A stretch of DNA of 64,000 nucleotides from assembly GCA_020055645.1 (NCBI GenBank), contig CM034547.1, positions 52,454,909-52,518,908 on the forward strand, in the 5' to 3' direction. Below, in pieces: positions 51,647-64,000 of this stretch. Every line of letters starts with the position of its first letter. Positions within the stretch are counted from its first letter, which is position 1. Origin of the DNA: Tomocerus qinae. Taxonomy: Eukaryota; Arthropoda; Collembola; Entomobryomorpha; Tomoceridae. The position numbers and the translations under genes are program-made. The notes under the pieces were generated by a model. That model did no database searches. It was given only the letters and a program-made list of their open reading frames with translations, and was not told where the DNA came from.

Positions 51647-54600
51647 CACTGTGAATATATTAAGTAGCAAGATTAACTATTTTATATCACATCGTATATC
51701 CTTGTTATCTTAACCCAACTACTACAGCTACCTGCCAGAGACATACAATTCCATCCATGATGTTAATGTTGATGTTTGTTGATGATGATGAGGGTGAGTG
51801 AGAGAGTGTTGGTGGCATGCCATCCCTGCCCAGTTGTGATCATAGTGCTGATGGAAACCTGTAGCTCATCTCACAGATTCCACTCAACCACTAGATAACG
51901 ACATCGACAGATCCTCTAATAATATTACTACAGATTACAATTATCAACTTATATGCTTATTACTACCTCTCCCTATAAATTATAGCTACATAGACACTCT
52001 TTATATTATTAACTGGATCTTACTATTTATGTATGTAATCGAAATACACTAGATATCCAGTGTGTGTCTTATTTAGTGAAGAATAATAAAGAACAATCTG
52101 GAAAAAAGCTTCTAGTCGAGCCTCATTATAAATTTGGCCGATCAAAGGCCACAAGACACTTTAATCTGAGCTAAATAATTGGGCACTCATGTTTTTCGAT
52201 GCAGGCTCATGTTAAGATCAAATAATTGTTTACAATCAGAATAATGAGCATTAGACTGCGAAGGTGTATCTCAATCTTTCTTTATGGTGCACGTCCAATG
52301 TCGGCACGACTTACACAGAGCTCTTTTCAAAACGAACAGCGAAATCGGGAGCAGAAGCAAAATACAATACAATAGAATCTAGATCCCCATCAAATCTGAT
52401 CAGCATCTCTAGAAAACATTTGGAGCTCTTAAATGCATAAGTACTTAGGCTATAGTAATATTATAATGGTAGCGTTTAGCATAGGATCATTTGTATCGCA
52501 TTGACATTCTACTTGGGTATATAGGCTATTGACTATTACTGTCTACTGTATAGCAAATATAAATTTACATCTGTAATCACTTTGACGAAATCCAGCAATA
52601 AATAATCCCGTCACTCCTCGTCGATTTAATCGCTTAGTGATCACTACAAAAAAATATCAGGTATAAACGAAACTAATTCTTAAAAAGTGCTACTCCATGC
52701 ACACATTATGGCCAAGTCAAGAGAAGATAACAGATGACCTATTGGAAAGTATCAAAAACATGTACCTATTGCATATTTATACTAGAGTGTAATAGTGGCA
52801 GTCGCTTTAGGTACATAAGTATGGTAGACAGAAGGTATAACGCGAGTAGATAATGGATCAGAAAATAAATCAGGTTTGCAAATGAAATCCGTTCGTTGCC
52901 AATTAAGACGAAGAAGGGTTTCTATTCTGTTTTTATTATATTCATTGAGTCACAGAGTTAGTTATAAGTATACGAGTTCCAGATAAATACTTATTAGGTG
53001 TATGTACATAGACATAATTGTTAATATATCTAATGCTATCAGTATTTATATGAGTTTGTGTACGTGTGGTTGGTTAGTACCTTGCATTTTAAGGTACATG
53101 TATGTGGAATAGTCGCATTAATAAATAGGCAGTGCAGCTCCGCATGCACAACACGAGAAATTCCAAGTGCAGATGTACACATTAACCAAACAGAAGGAGT
53201 AGAAGAGATACTCTAACAATTTGCTTAAATCTTTCTATTCTTCCAGTCAGTCCAGTGAGAAAAAAAGAGAAAAGCAATTTGATGATGGGTTTCCTCGGTA
53301 GAAGCAGATTAGATTGAATTGCATGAATTCGATTGGCTGGAAGAACCGATCCTTTGATTTAGCTCCAAGTTAAGAAAAGACGTTGCCTATAACAAACATA
53401 CGTAAAGGTATTAGAGATAGATACCTCTTAGCATGTGCAAGGATATAAAGATGTATGTGCAATGCCTATATTCACATACAATTTAAGACTACGTCACGTA
53501 GTACAATATTATTGGGTAAGTAGCCAGCTATATCTGATTAGAAGAAATACGTTAAATAAGTTGCTAAGTAAATAATTTCAAGTGTTTGGTACAGGGAAAG
53601 TGGGGAGATAAAGATAACGTAGTATGGAATGGCAAGAAAGCGCCGACTTTGTGTAAAGAAACATATGGAAGAAAAAGGGAAGTCTATTGTAATAAGAATC
53701 GCAATTCCAATCCCAAGTAGAACATATATAATAACCTACGTCTCAATTTGCCACAAAGAAAGACAAAAAGAACTGGCTTGGATCTTTTCATCTAAATCAG
53801 GCCTCTGGCTACCCTCCACTCCTCTAACTTTTCTCTGTTGACTTTTATTTGCAGATCGGTCCATCCTCGGCAGACAGAATTCAGAAAATGATCCTGCATT
53901 ACATATTGCTTTCATAGAGTACCCACTCACCAGCAATAATACGTACACAAGCTATATAATTGCGAGAATAAATTCTGCACGAGTAAAAATATCTTTCTGT
54001 GTGTGTTTACCATAAAAACTATAAATCAGGTCTGTGGTGCAGTGTATGTTAGAAGAAATGCGTATATTTATATTAGTCTAATACTTTTACTGGTTGTTGT
54101 GTGCATAGAATTGAGAAGAGCTACTGAAACATGGGCTAGTAGCAGTAGGAGCAATCGAAAATGAATGATAATCTTGCTCCCCATTAACTCTTGGCTTAAT
54201 GCTCCCTGTGGTCATTAGAATTTCTGTGAAGTTGTCAGAAAATGCCCAATAATTCCTTGTTGGTATTTTTATGGAGGAACTGTAATGAGCTTTGTTGGAC
54301 AACTGTCACCATTAGATGGATCAATTCTTGTCAGCCCTAACGTTTTATATGAATACCTTATGCTCATCAGCATCAAACTATGAAATGCCCTGACTATCTA
54401 TGACATGACATGACGTGAGTGCAAATGTGGCAGAAACTCTACAAAATACATTTCTCGCTATTAGATTAGCATATCATAAGATTCCTTACCTGTTAAGGTT
54501 GGTTATTGTCTTGTTTTCTATTTTGTAATGTGCATTGCGTAGAATCAAATGGCTCCTCAGCGATTAAGGCCTGACCTATTATGTACTTTAATTTAATGTA

Positions 54601-57283
54601 ATCTACCTAAATGCATGTCACAGCAATATACATACATACGTTATTATGCATTTGATTTGGAATGAACGCTGCTGATGAGACAGAAAATCTTGCGTGCAGG
54701 TTATAATATGTACATATATGAGTATGCATATTATTCTTATTATGTTTGTAGAGTAGGCTAGGCTGTAGCAGGACAAGAAACGATTTGAATTAAAGATAAA
54801 GTATCCATTACGGAGAACCATGCTATTAGAAGGTACATTAGAAACGATAGGACTAGTAGTGGATTGACTATCATAGGATATTGATGGGATTCAGTTGAAA
54901 GAATGCCGTCGATGGACTTTCATATCGTGTAATCAACCAGAGAATCTCGTCTCATTTGTTTCTTATCACGTCGGCATCTGCCAAGCCGAGCCGCCTCCTT
55001 TAACAAGTAAAGAGTAAGAAGACTCTCCATCTCCAAATCTAAAGAAGAAAGAATCGAAAGACAAGAGGCAAAATGCTTATGCTGCTATTACGTCCTCATA
55101 AAAATCTACAGATGCATACAATAACAAAAGTTTCATTCTGATAAAACTGAAGTATATGGGGATTGGCACAAGAAATATTATTATCTCCATCTCTTATAAT
55201 GCATGGTAATACTACCAGATAGATAGATATACCTGAGCATACTGGTGTAATTCAGTTCCTACTTACTACTTGTATACATCACATGATGTACTAACTAATA
55301 ATGCTAGAATATCGTGCAGAGAGATCATAATATGAATTTTAATAAAGTTGCACTTGCACAAGTCAACTTTCAAATTCGTAATCTATTTTTGAGCCACTTT
55401 GCTTTTCCAATCAGTGTACTTGTACTCAAAGCTACATTCTTTTCATGTTAACGTAGCTAATGGGGTTTCATCTTGCGTGCATTTAATTACGCGGAATCCC
55501 AGCAAAATTCTCGTTCGAGTAACAAGTATAGTGACGTACAGCGAGATTTTATCCTATTTTTTCCCTTGACTCTAGTAAGAGATTCAATTCTGTAGCCTGA
55601 ATTAAACTGCAATATCTTGCACTGTGTAATGAAGGTAGTAGGTACTTATGGGTATTATAATTATGGGATTTGCATAATTTATTCAATAAAGCTTTATTTT
55701 ACAGTAACAATGTATACTTTTCAATTTTCTACCAAATTACACATTTTAATTCAGAAATATGCAAGTTAATGAGATTTCCTACAAAACAAACAAAACCTGT
55801 CTGTGGTCTTCATTTGTACACGTTCATGCAGATTCAAATCAAAACTAACAATAAGCCTACACACACCAAGTAAAAAAAGGCTAATATCAGTTTTGTATCA
55901 AAAGCCTCCTCACGTCTATAATAAGATAAAGTTAAAACAGACCGACATTTACGTAATTCATGATTGCCTTAACCATTCTATTAGAAAGTTCGGCTTCATC
56001 TCATCTCTCTCAGTTATTTCCTCGGAGCGTTGTTCCTCGTTTCCTCCACTTCATTTCAGTTCAGTTTAGTCCTTTCATTTCGTACCTGCCTACAGAAAAC
56101 GCACATGAAAATGCAAATAAATCCATTAGGACAATATGAGCAGAGCACGATTCTCATCTTATTAGTTTTTTTCTTCGAAAAATAATGAAGGCTTGCTATG
56201 TTCTATTCACAATTGCATTTCCCTAAGTAAGATAAGAGTCTCTTGACTCTCGACACTTACACAGCACTCGATAGTCTTTTTATCTCTCTGCCTCTGAGCT
56301 GTATGCAGTGCCTACTACACTCTACTAATACATACAGACATTGCATAAATGCTTAAAATGAAATACTAACACAATACACACTTACGTCTATAGAGTCTTA
56401 TACCTATATGATATGTTTATCAGGCATATTATTTTGGAACAGAAGAGTCAATGGTAGCCAATCTAATAAAACCTACCCGGATATCATGAAGTCCAATCAG
56501 CGGCTCCCTTCACTCATTCATTCTATCTACTCAATGTCTAGTGGGGAAAGACTATTCAACAAAATGTGTTCTATCTAAGAATTATAGCGTTCCTTGTCTT
56601 TTCCCTTCTACCTCAAAAGTTTCTCGAGGCTTTTATAGTTAAGACCGCATTTTCCAATTTTGAGTTGATTGTTTAGTTCAAGCAAGAAGTACCTAAGTAG
56701 AAATTGCTAAAAGAAAAATCAACTAACATGTTTGCCGGTTGGCAAGTGCTTTATGGGCATTTGATTTTTTTGGAATTCTTTAAAAATTGGCTGTATACCT
56801 ACCTTTACTACCTGCTTATTATAACCTAGAGTACAAGATCCTTTCGCAGAAAAATAGCGTTAAATAAGTTTGAAAACCACACTAGCACTAATAGGTACTA
56901 GAAAAGGATGTCTGGGAAGATGATACGGAATCATGAGGGATGATTATCCACCTATACCTATTTAGGTACACCAACAATTTAACAATTGGGCTGGCAAAAT
57001 CTATATGTAGGAGATGGTACGAGTATGAACTATAGATGAAGAAATGGGAGGTAATTTAATGTGGCTAGGAGCTAAAGAACAGCTATATGTTTGAGATAAT
57101 TTTTCCTAAACGAAGTAAGCACCAGACGAGACTTTTGCCATGTGAAACGGAATGGATGATAGTAAGTTAGTAACTAATGGGGAGCTCGTGTGGCGAAGCT
57201 AATGGACACGGTTTGGTTTCAGAAAAGCCTAGAGCATTCACTGTTTGGCATGGCACGAGAGAAAAAATTAGTATTACACAGAG

Positions 57284-57315
57284 CCTAACTAACTTAGGTA
57301 CTTAAGTTAGTTAGG
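57284..57315. repeat. 32-bp near-perfect palindrome
   Basis: CCTAACTAACTTA (57284-57296) and its exact reverse complement TAAGTTAGTTAGG (57303-57315) flank six central bases. It may be a cruciform-forming site, a remnant of a small inverted-repeat element or a dyad binding site. No neighbouring gene explains it. Confidence 0.7.
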
Positions 57316-60300
57316 TGACTTACCTCAGTATGAACTCATAGGATACTTTGCCTAATAATAAGTAAAGCCTTAAAATGATTACCTTAGTCGACCAAGTGAA
57401 CTAAACGGCTGTTTTTTGTACATAGAATAGGATACAATACAATGTTGTGCATCGTTACATCTGTGGTTAGTCATATCATGTACAGAAATTACAAAAAATA
57501 GATTCTGAAGGAACATACATCTCAACTCATTGAGGTATATTAACTCGGAGATTCATACATAGCGTAATGTATGGTATTTGTAAGTGAGCGTAAGAATGCA
57601 GAAATGTTTTGTTACATTATTACATTAAGAGAGTGCATTGTGCAGGATGGTAACGTTAGCTAGCGTCTGGAGGTAAATGCTCATGCCAAAGAAGAAGATG
57701 ATGATTCCTGTGATGATTATGATTGTGAGAGTATCGCGTTGTATAAGAAGCCTCCGAGTTGAGCTCCGTCTCAGTCCGCTCGCTCAAAAGGAATAATAAT
57801 ATGCAAGATATCAATCATGGTTGACATGTTGTCACTCCAAGAATCTCTCTCAGGTTCGAGATAATATGTATGAATGTAAAGCTTCGTTGCCTCGCTTTCG
57901 TCTCTTCTGTCTCTTCCAAAGGAAACCAAAATGAAGCAAAGGCAAGGAAGCAACTGCAACGAGACGGACAAGTACCGCTTATTGCTTTTAGCCATACCTC
58001 AATTCTCTATGCATTCAATTCAGTGTTTTTGCCCTCTATACCATTCGACTCACTATAAATATGGTAAACTTTTATATTTTTACTCTGACTAGGGTTTCCT
58101 CTCCTAGAGAAGTCCCGAAGAGTCCATGGGAATATTTCCCGCTGCTTTGATATCACCGCGCCAAGCCGGCCAGGCCAAGCCAAAAAATCATACTGAACTT
58201 TTCAGTTGACTTGTCTTGTCTCGACTACATTTCCATGTTCATCCACCTGCTATCAAAACTTTTTTATTAAAGTCCTTTCGGACCCAGTTTTTCCTACTCC
58301 ATTACATTTACATTTATTTTATCATCCACACTCTTTCTACCTTATAGCTTGAATATAAAAGTTTTTACTACGTTAATGTAGGATGAAACATAATAATCCT
58401 TATATACAGAGAGATTCTACGATTGATGCAATAATGTAAAGTGATGTGAGTTGAATTTGACTGCTACCTCATTTAACAATTAAGTACGACTTGTATAATA
58501 TTGCCTACTCTTCACTTATAACGAATAGCTTCAAATGAGTTTAGGATGTGTAGTTTATATTTTACATGTATCCGTAAATTTTCCAGACACATAGACTGTC
58601 CTAGTTAAATCCTTAAATATTACTACTATTGGATTTTTTACACGTCATTGTAATATGCTTAGCTATTTTAATGTCTCAATAGGTGCAATAGACGTTTGCC
58701 AAGAAATATATAGCATAAAATATTACCTTTGAGCGTAGTTAATCATCAGTAGTCATAATAGTACATCAACAATGTACTACAGTGCATAATAAGTGCAAGT
58801 TAAATTGATAGCTTGAAAAATGAAGATGCTTATAATGCAAATGTAACTAGACATTAGTAAAATGTATATGATGTAGGTAAATCGATTTTTCATTCTAATA
58901 CTACGTTTTATTTGATGGCTACTCTGCTTATCTGGATATTTCTCCAAGGTGTCCCTGTCTCACCCGACCCCCACATTAAATGGAAAGAGTAGCAGCAGGC
59001 CATGTGAATATACAAGTTTATAGTACAGGGACATGAGTATTTTATTATATCCAAATAAGATTTACACCAGGCTCTGTCCCATAAAGCAATTAGTCTGAAC
59101 TAACATTAATGGGAACCCTGTAGATGCACTGGAGATAGGTAGATTTCATCTAAAAGCACATTGGTAGGCTTTTCAACTGATGCGCAATGTCCATTAGTCT
59201 CCAGTTATATAAGGATAAGCATAGACTCCTCTTATTCATCTAATTATCCTCGTAATCTCATGGTCATCGCATCTCCATATGCATGCCGTGCGGTGCAGCA
59301 ACTTCTGTTTCTGATCACATTAATAAAAATCCTGCCAAATTAATGACTTACAGTCACAGATAAGCCCAAGGGAATCACTTTACATGTACGCAGCCTCTAT
59401 CATTTCTTTGCATTTCCACAGCGAGTATTTCTCCCAAGCCATTTTACTATCTCTACTGATATTATATCATCTGAACACTCAATCAAGTCGCAGAACAAAG
59501 TCGGAGCGAAGCTACGATGTTCATTTTTATAAAAATACGCAATTAAAAAGTTCCCAATAGATATATCTGCATGTAAGTAGAGTACTTATTTTTGTAGCTC
59601 TTTGTAACACCGTTTCCGTCAGGATATTCTTAGCAAACCAGAACGGAGCACTTAAAAATTTTCCCATGGACTTGGAGATGAAAGGTTAAAATCAGTTAAA
59701 TTGGTGAATAAAGTAGAAAAGCTAAATTTGTATGTAAATCAAGGGCAGAAAGGTTAGGCCATTCTATAGATTATGTTACAACCCATAAAATTAAAGAGCT
59801 AACAATATAAAAGAATAATAAAGTCAAGTCAAGATCACATAGATCACTCCTTCAGAAGTTGTTTCTCTCTTACCTATACAGCTGTAGCTACAAGTTCTTT
59901 GATAGAATGGTCGTTAGCTTCTCGTAAGTATATTTATAGTTGCTTTTTTATGGTTTTAAGTGGGAGTCTTCTTTTCTAATGCTAAAGTAAATGAAGTAAG
60001 CTGTGCTCTGCCAAGGTAAGTATACATGTGTAGTAATGAAAGAAGTAGTAGTTACCAGAGTTAGTAAAGCAATAATAATAATAATCATTATCATCATCAT
60101 CACCAACTCAAAGTCAAGCTCAAAATCAAAGAGTCCTGCCTTTACTTTACTCTCAGCTACCCTTTCATCTCCAACTATGCATTTAACGGATCCGAGGCTA
60201 AAATAGCTGCACTCAGTAATTTTCGACTATCTTCCACCTGTGCTATGCTGTCCTGTGCTCTGCCCTTTTCATTATGCCTTTTTTACAATTTACAGAGTGC

Positions 60301-63300
60301 ATGAGAACATTCTTTAATAGGTCGGCTGTCGAAGGATCATCCGAAGCCGGACAACAGCGAACAAACCCAACCAGCCACCTGAACAATGCCTATACCATCC
60401 TAAAGGGCAACTCTCTGGACTTTCTTATTCTCTATGTACTTTACGTTACTTTTACAGATACAAAGATAGCATGTACTGCCTAATGCACTCGTCCCACACA
60501 AATTAAATGAACTATGAAAATACAATGCAACGCATCTCTTACACATCTCTATACAAGATAGGTACTCACCCTTACTTATCCTCATAACAAATCTACCTTC
60601 AATAGTGATTCTTTGGCTTTTCCATAAAAACTTTCTTTAACTGATAACAACATAGCTACTTACATTCTAACAATACAAAACATACAAGCATTTTACTGCA
60701 TATCTACCCTACCTTAATTTTTAGATGGAAGATTCTATACTTTTTAGAGTATTTTCTGTACAAGGTAGAGAAATAAATTCTTTGAATACACAAAGGTCAA
60801 ATTAGTTGTGAATTCTTTAAAGGTTTTATTTAGTATTTACGACTTTACGACTGGTTAATTAAATAATGGAGTACGAATATTAACTGGTATTGTTATACAT
60901 CGTATGTCTGGTCAAATATCGTAATTTTGCATTTTCGGTACAGAATGGATGAATTTTTCAAAATACATTAATGAAATAAATTACTCATTTCGAATTCGAT
61001 ACGATTTTATTTTCGATGATTGAATTGTCTTACTTGTAATAGATAGGTTAATCCATAAATTGTCTTTCAATAAGAAGTTGATCAAATTGTATAGATGTAT
61101 AATACAGTTTATTGAATTACAATAATGTCTACTTGTGTTACAGATACAATGAGTATTGAGGATTGTGTTAAATACCTTCTTTACGTAGTTAGCATGGAAT
61201 TTCATAGAACAGACATAAAAAATAAAGACAGATACAGGTTAATATTTTTTAATGACTACTAACACACATACATAGATATTAAATGTTGGTTGGTCCGGTT
61301 TAGTATTTCCTGCATTGGATATGTGTGATAGTGGCAAGGCTAGTGCGTAGTGTATGCAAGATATTTGAAAAGAGAGGTGAGGTGAGCTGACAAGTAAGTA
61401 GAAAAGGGTTCTAGAAAAATGTTTCCAGACTACTTGTACTTACTTGGTATGTTTGTACTCATAATAAGTAAAATCATTAAAAGAGAATAGAATGAAGATT
61501 GAAAATGAAGAAAAGTACAGATTGCATAAGAAGGTTTAGAAAAAGGGGTCCAGGTCTCTTCTGTACAGAAGCGTAGCGTAAGGCAGGTAATGAGAAAAAA
61601 TCTGAGAATGTTAAACTCGGCGAATAATGATTATGTTATGTTATGATATGTATGCGTTGTGTGTGCTTAAAATGCATATTGTAGTTAGGAAAAAGCGTGT
61701 TTCTGTCCAATGGTGCATTTGAAAGTTAAAAGAGAACCATTAAACGTGGTTGAGAAAGTTATGGTAATATACAAAGTAGTAATAGTGGAAGGAAAACTGA
61801 AGAAGCCAATAGAATAACATAACATTACGGGAGATGGTTAAGTTACATCGGTTTTTTACATTCGGCTGTACTTACCTACCTAGATGTTCTCTTCTGTTCT
61901 ACGTACAAATAATAGTGAACTGAAATGAACTGAGCTGGTCACGAATATTAAGCAGACGGCCTTGTAAGTCTTGAAGATGATTCCAGACTCGTCGACTGTA
62001 GTCTTGAGTCCAGGCAAGAAGCTAAACTAGTAAATAGAATCGAAAGAAATGAGAAAAATAATAAGAGAGAAAAGTAATTTGGTCTATAGATCCCTCCTCT
62101 ACCAGGACTATCTCTATCTCTACAACTAAATTACTTTGGAATGAAATCAAGAATTATTTTCTACCTGAATCTATTAGCATTACATTTATATTATACTAGA
62201 GATAAAGGGCCCCTTGTAGAACAATGCATCACAAGGGCATTCTTTTCCCCGTACAAGGGCTGGATAGAGTAATTATCTCTGTGGCTGATATGATACTATG
62301 GCTCGCCTGAGTAAATCCCATCGAATCCTTTATGAGATGACTAAAAGACCAAGCGATAGATAAGAGCCCATTCTGAGTCTGACATGATTTTCATTAGATC
62401 TCTCAATGAGCAGATTTACAACATGGAACAGCTTGTGAGATCTCGTTCACAGATTCTTATGGGTGGCAAGAGCATTGAGTCAGATAATAAAAAGACTCTA
62501 AAAAGAGGATTCCTGTCTTGAGTGTCTTGTCCTCTTATTTAAGATCCTATACACATAGGAACAACAATAAGAATGAAAAGCACAACTGATATTAGATATG
62601 CATTTTACTATTTACAGATAAGTATAGGTATAACACAAAAGGATATAAAGCAGTAAAGTAAAAGCAAAGGATTCGTATGAAATTGGATTGGAGCTGGTAA
62701 ATGATCATGTTGAACAAACATCAGACGACAAGACGTGAACCGAACGGAACGCACGGATAAAATGACCCTTTAGGTTCGGTTACGATGAAATCAGATAAGT
62801 AACTAAGTAACTTGACAAGAGAGACAATCAGAGAGCACAGTATTCCATATGTAGCTCCTCCGTAAGTAGTAAAAGCTCACAAACCAAGAAAAAAGCAACC
62901 CTTTTGGTACAACAACCCGTTAAAAATTAAATTTTAGATATGGTTGCGGTTTCACTATAACTACGTCTATTACTTCACCACTCTCTCCATTACAAAACAC
63001 ATCTGTAAGTGCACACAACGATTATATAGGTAGACATTCGTCTATTTGACTCTTCCTGCCTACAGTACCATAAAATCCTATCTCTAATGCAATATAATGG
63101 TGATACAAACTCATTCTACAAAGTAAAAGTACAGATAATCCTTTTTTGGTCTCATCTTATGTCCTCTCATTCTCATCCAGTCCCTTATTGTTAGCTACAA
63201 CTACATTTTTCCGGCCTGGACATATCATACCTACCTTCTGTGGTTCAACAAACAAACAATTTAACCCTATCTCTCTCAAATTCATCCTAAACACCAAATA

Positions 63301-64000
63301 ATCATAGCCGCTAATTTTATTTGTCACATTACATTTTAAAATTCATCAAGTTTTACAGATAATCACAATCCAATTTATTCATATAATGCTAACAATTTTG
63401 CAATTATGAATGTTTTTGCATTTCGCATGTGTAGAATTGTTTTTGTAGGTTGTGAGTAAATATTTTTGAGTTTGAGTTGGTTGTAAGAAAATGTCCAATA
63501 TGTTTGTATTTCTGACCTTTGAACGATACAAATAGGATATTGGCGCAATTTGGATGTTGTACATAGTTGAGTAGTGAGGATATGGTTTGGCCGTATGGCC
63601 TCTTGAGACGTGGCTTCAGTTTCCCTTACATTTACTTAAGTTACATAGCTGGAGATCAGAAAGGAAGCTATCCCATCCAATTGGAAATTCCAGAAGAAGG
63701 AAAAGAGACGAGAGCAATGTTAATGTTGAATGTCTGAGACTGAATGTGAATGTGCGAATAGGGAGGACAGGGAAGACACATGCACACGACAACGACTTTT
63801 CTGTAGAAAGTGAGTCGAGTGCATTATTGCTGTGTGACAGGAGGACAGGGGCAGGAGGAGAAAACTTTTCTATATAGATTCGACTTCGACTGTCGCCACA
63901 AAAGTACCTACACACCCTATATAGTAGTAGTTATAATAGTACAGATGTGTTTACTATTGGTAGGATGTAGGATAGCAATTTGATGTAATATTATGCTAGT
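57316..64000. other. distal upstream region, no gene supported
   Basis: AT-rich sequence with an AAT/ATC microsatellite at 60069-60102 and otherwise nothing recognisable. The open frames at 63587-63915 on both strands overlap each other, contain no known domain and are probably chance. Confidence 0.55.
60069..60102. repeat. AAT/ATC compound microsatellite
   Basis: An AATAATAATAATAAT run changes to ATCATTATCATCATCATCA. Confidence 0.85.

Larger units (their letters stand above)
29089..57283. other. long upstream non-coding region, no gene supported
   Basis: About 28 kb without a convincing exon on either strand. It contains short palindromes (32818-32831, 50913-50932, 51626-51646), ATGAC-type repeats (45311-45320, 46774-46794, 54401-54415), GTA and GTGTA runs (49913-49992), and CT and AG runs near 50234-50249 and 50325-50339. 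Blocks near 44270-44480, 50430-50720 and 51230-51660 are less AT-rich and could be regulatory, but nothing in them is diagnostic. Open frames up to 163 codons (39049-39540) look random. Confidence 0.55.

Noticed and set aside
51430..51713. Open frames on both strands in a less AT-rich block
   Set aside because: They overlap each other and neither has a known motif; more likely non-coding, possibly regulatory.

Overview
The window looks like AT-rich animal nuclear DNA, most likely from an arthropod, and it is almost entirely non-coding. The only coding sequence I can identify securely is the 5' end of homothorax (hth), the arthropod Meis-family TALE homeobox gene, on the minus strand. Exon 1 contributes only ATG plus four codons (M-A-Q-P-R, 13841-13855). 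A 13.36-kb intron follows (481-13840). Exon 2 (257-480) encodes the next 74 residues, including YDDGLSHY, MYDPHA and the closing VHKRDKDAIY. It ends in GG at a GTAAGT donor, so the Meis/PKNOX-N domain and the homeodomain lie beyond coordinate 1. Arthropod assignment rests on the MAQPRYDDGL and MYDPHA-HRP stretches, which match insect Hth better than vertebrate Meis. I cannot name the species.

Layout. 1-256 is the start of hth intron 2. 257-480 is exon 2. 481-13840 is intron 1, which carries a small inverted-repeat (MITE-like) element at about 4477-4795. 13841-13855 is the coding part of exon 1. 13856 to at least 14120 looks like 5' leader: it has an in-frame stop 27 nt before the ATG, no upstream ATG for 266 nt, and a run of perfect stem-loops. 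From about 14.1 kb to 64 kb lies upstream DNA with no gene I can support, as expected for a developmental regulator in a long regulatory landscape.

Within the upstream region the clearest structure is a 1.04-kb foldback element (27263-28305). Its long inverted arms each hold about nine 16-bp tandem units built on AATCTCCC, and the left arm alone carries a nested 70-bp palindrome. Beside it (28534-29088) are two divergent open frames of protein-like composition that I do not recognise. Other items are short palindromes, microsatellites (ATGAC, GTA, AAT/ATC, GTGA types) and a few candidate Exd/Hth-type binding sites. Most open frames in the window are consistent with chance in sequence of this composition.

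The main candidates for something undescribed are the stem-loop cluster in the hth leader, the foldback element with its array-bearing arms, and the divergent open-frame pair next to it.
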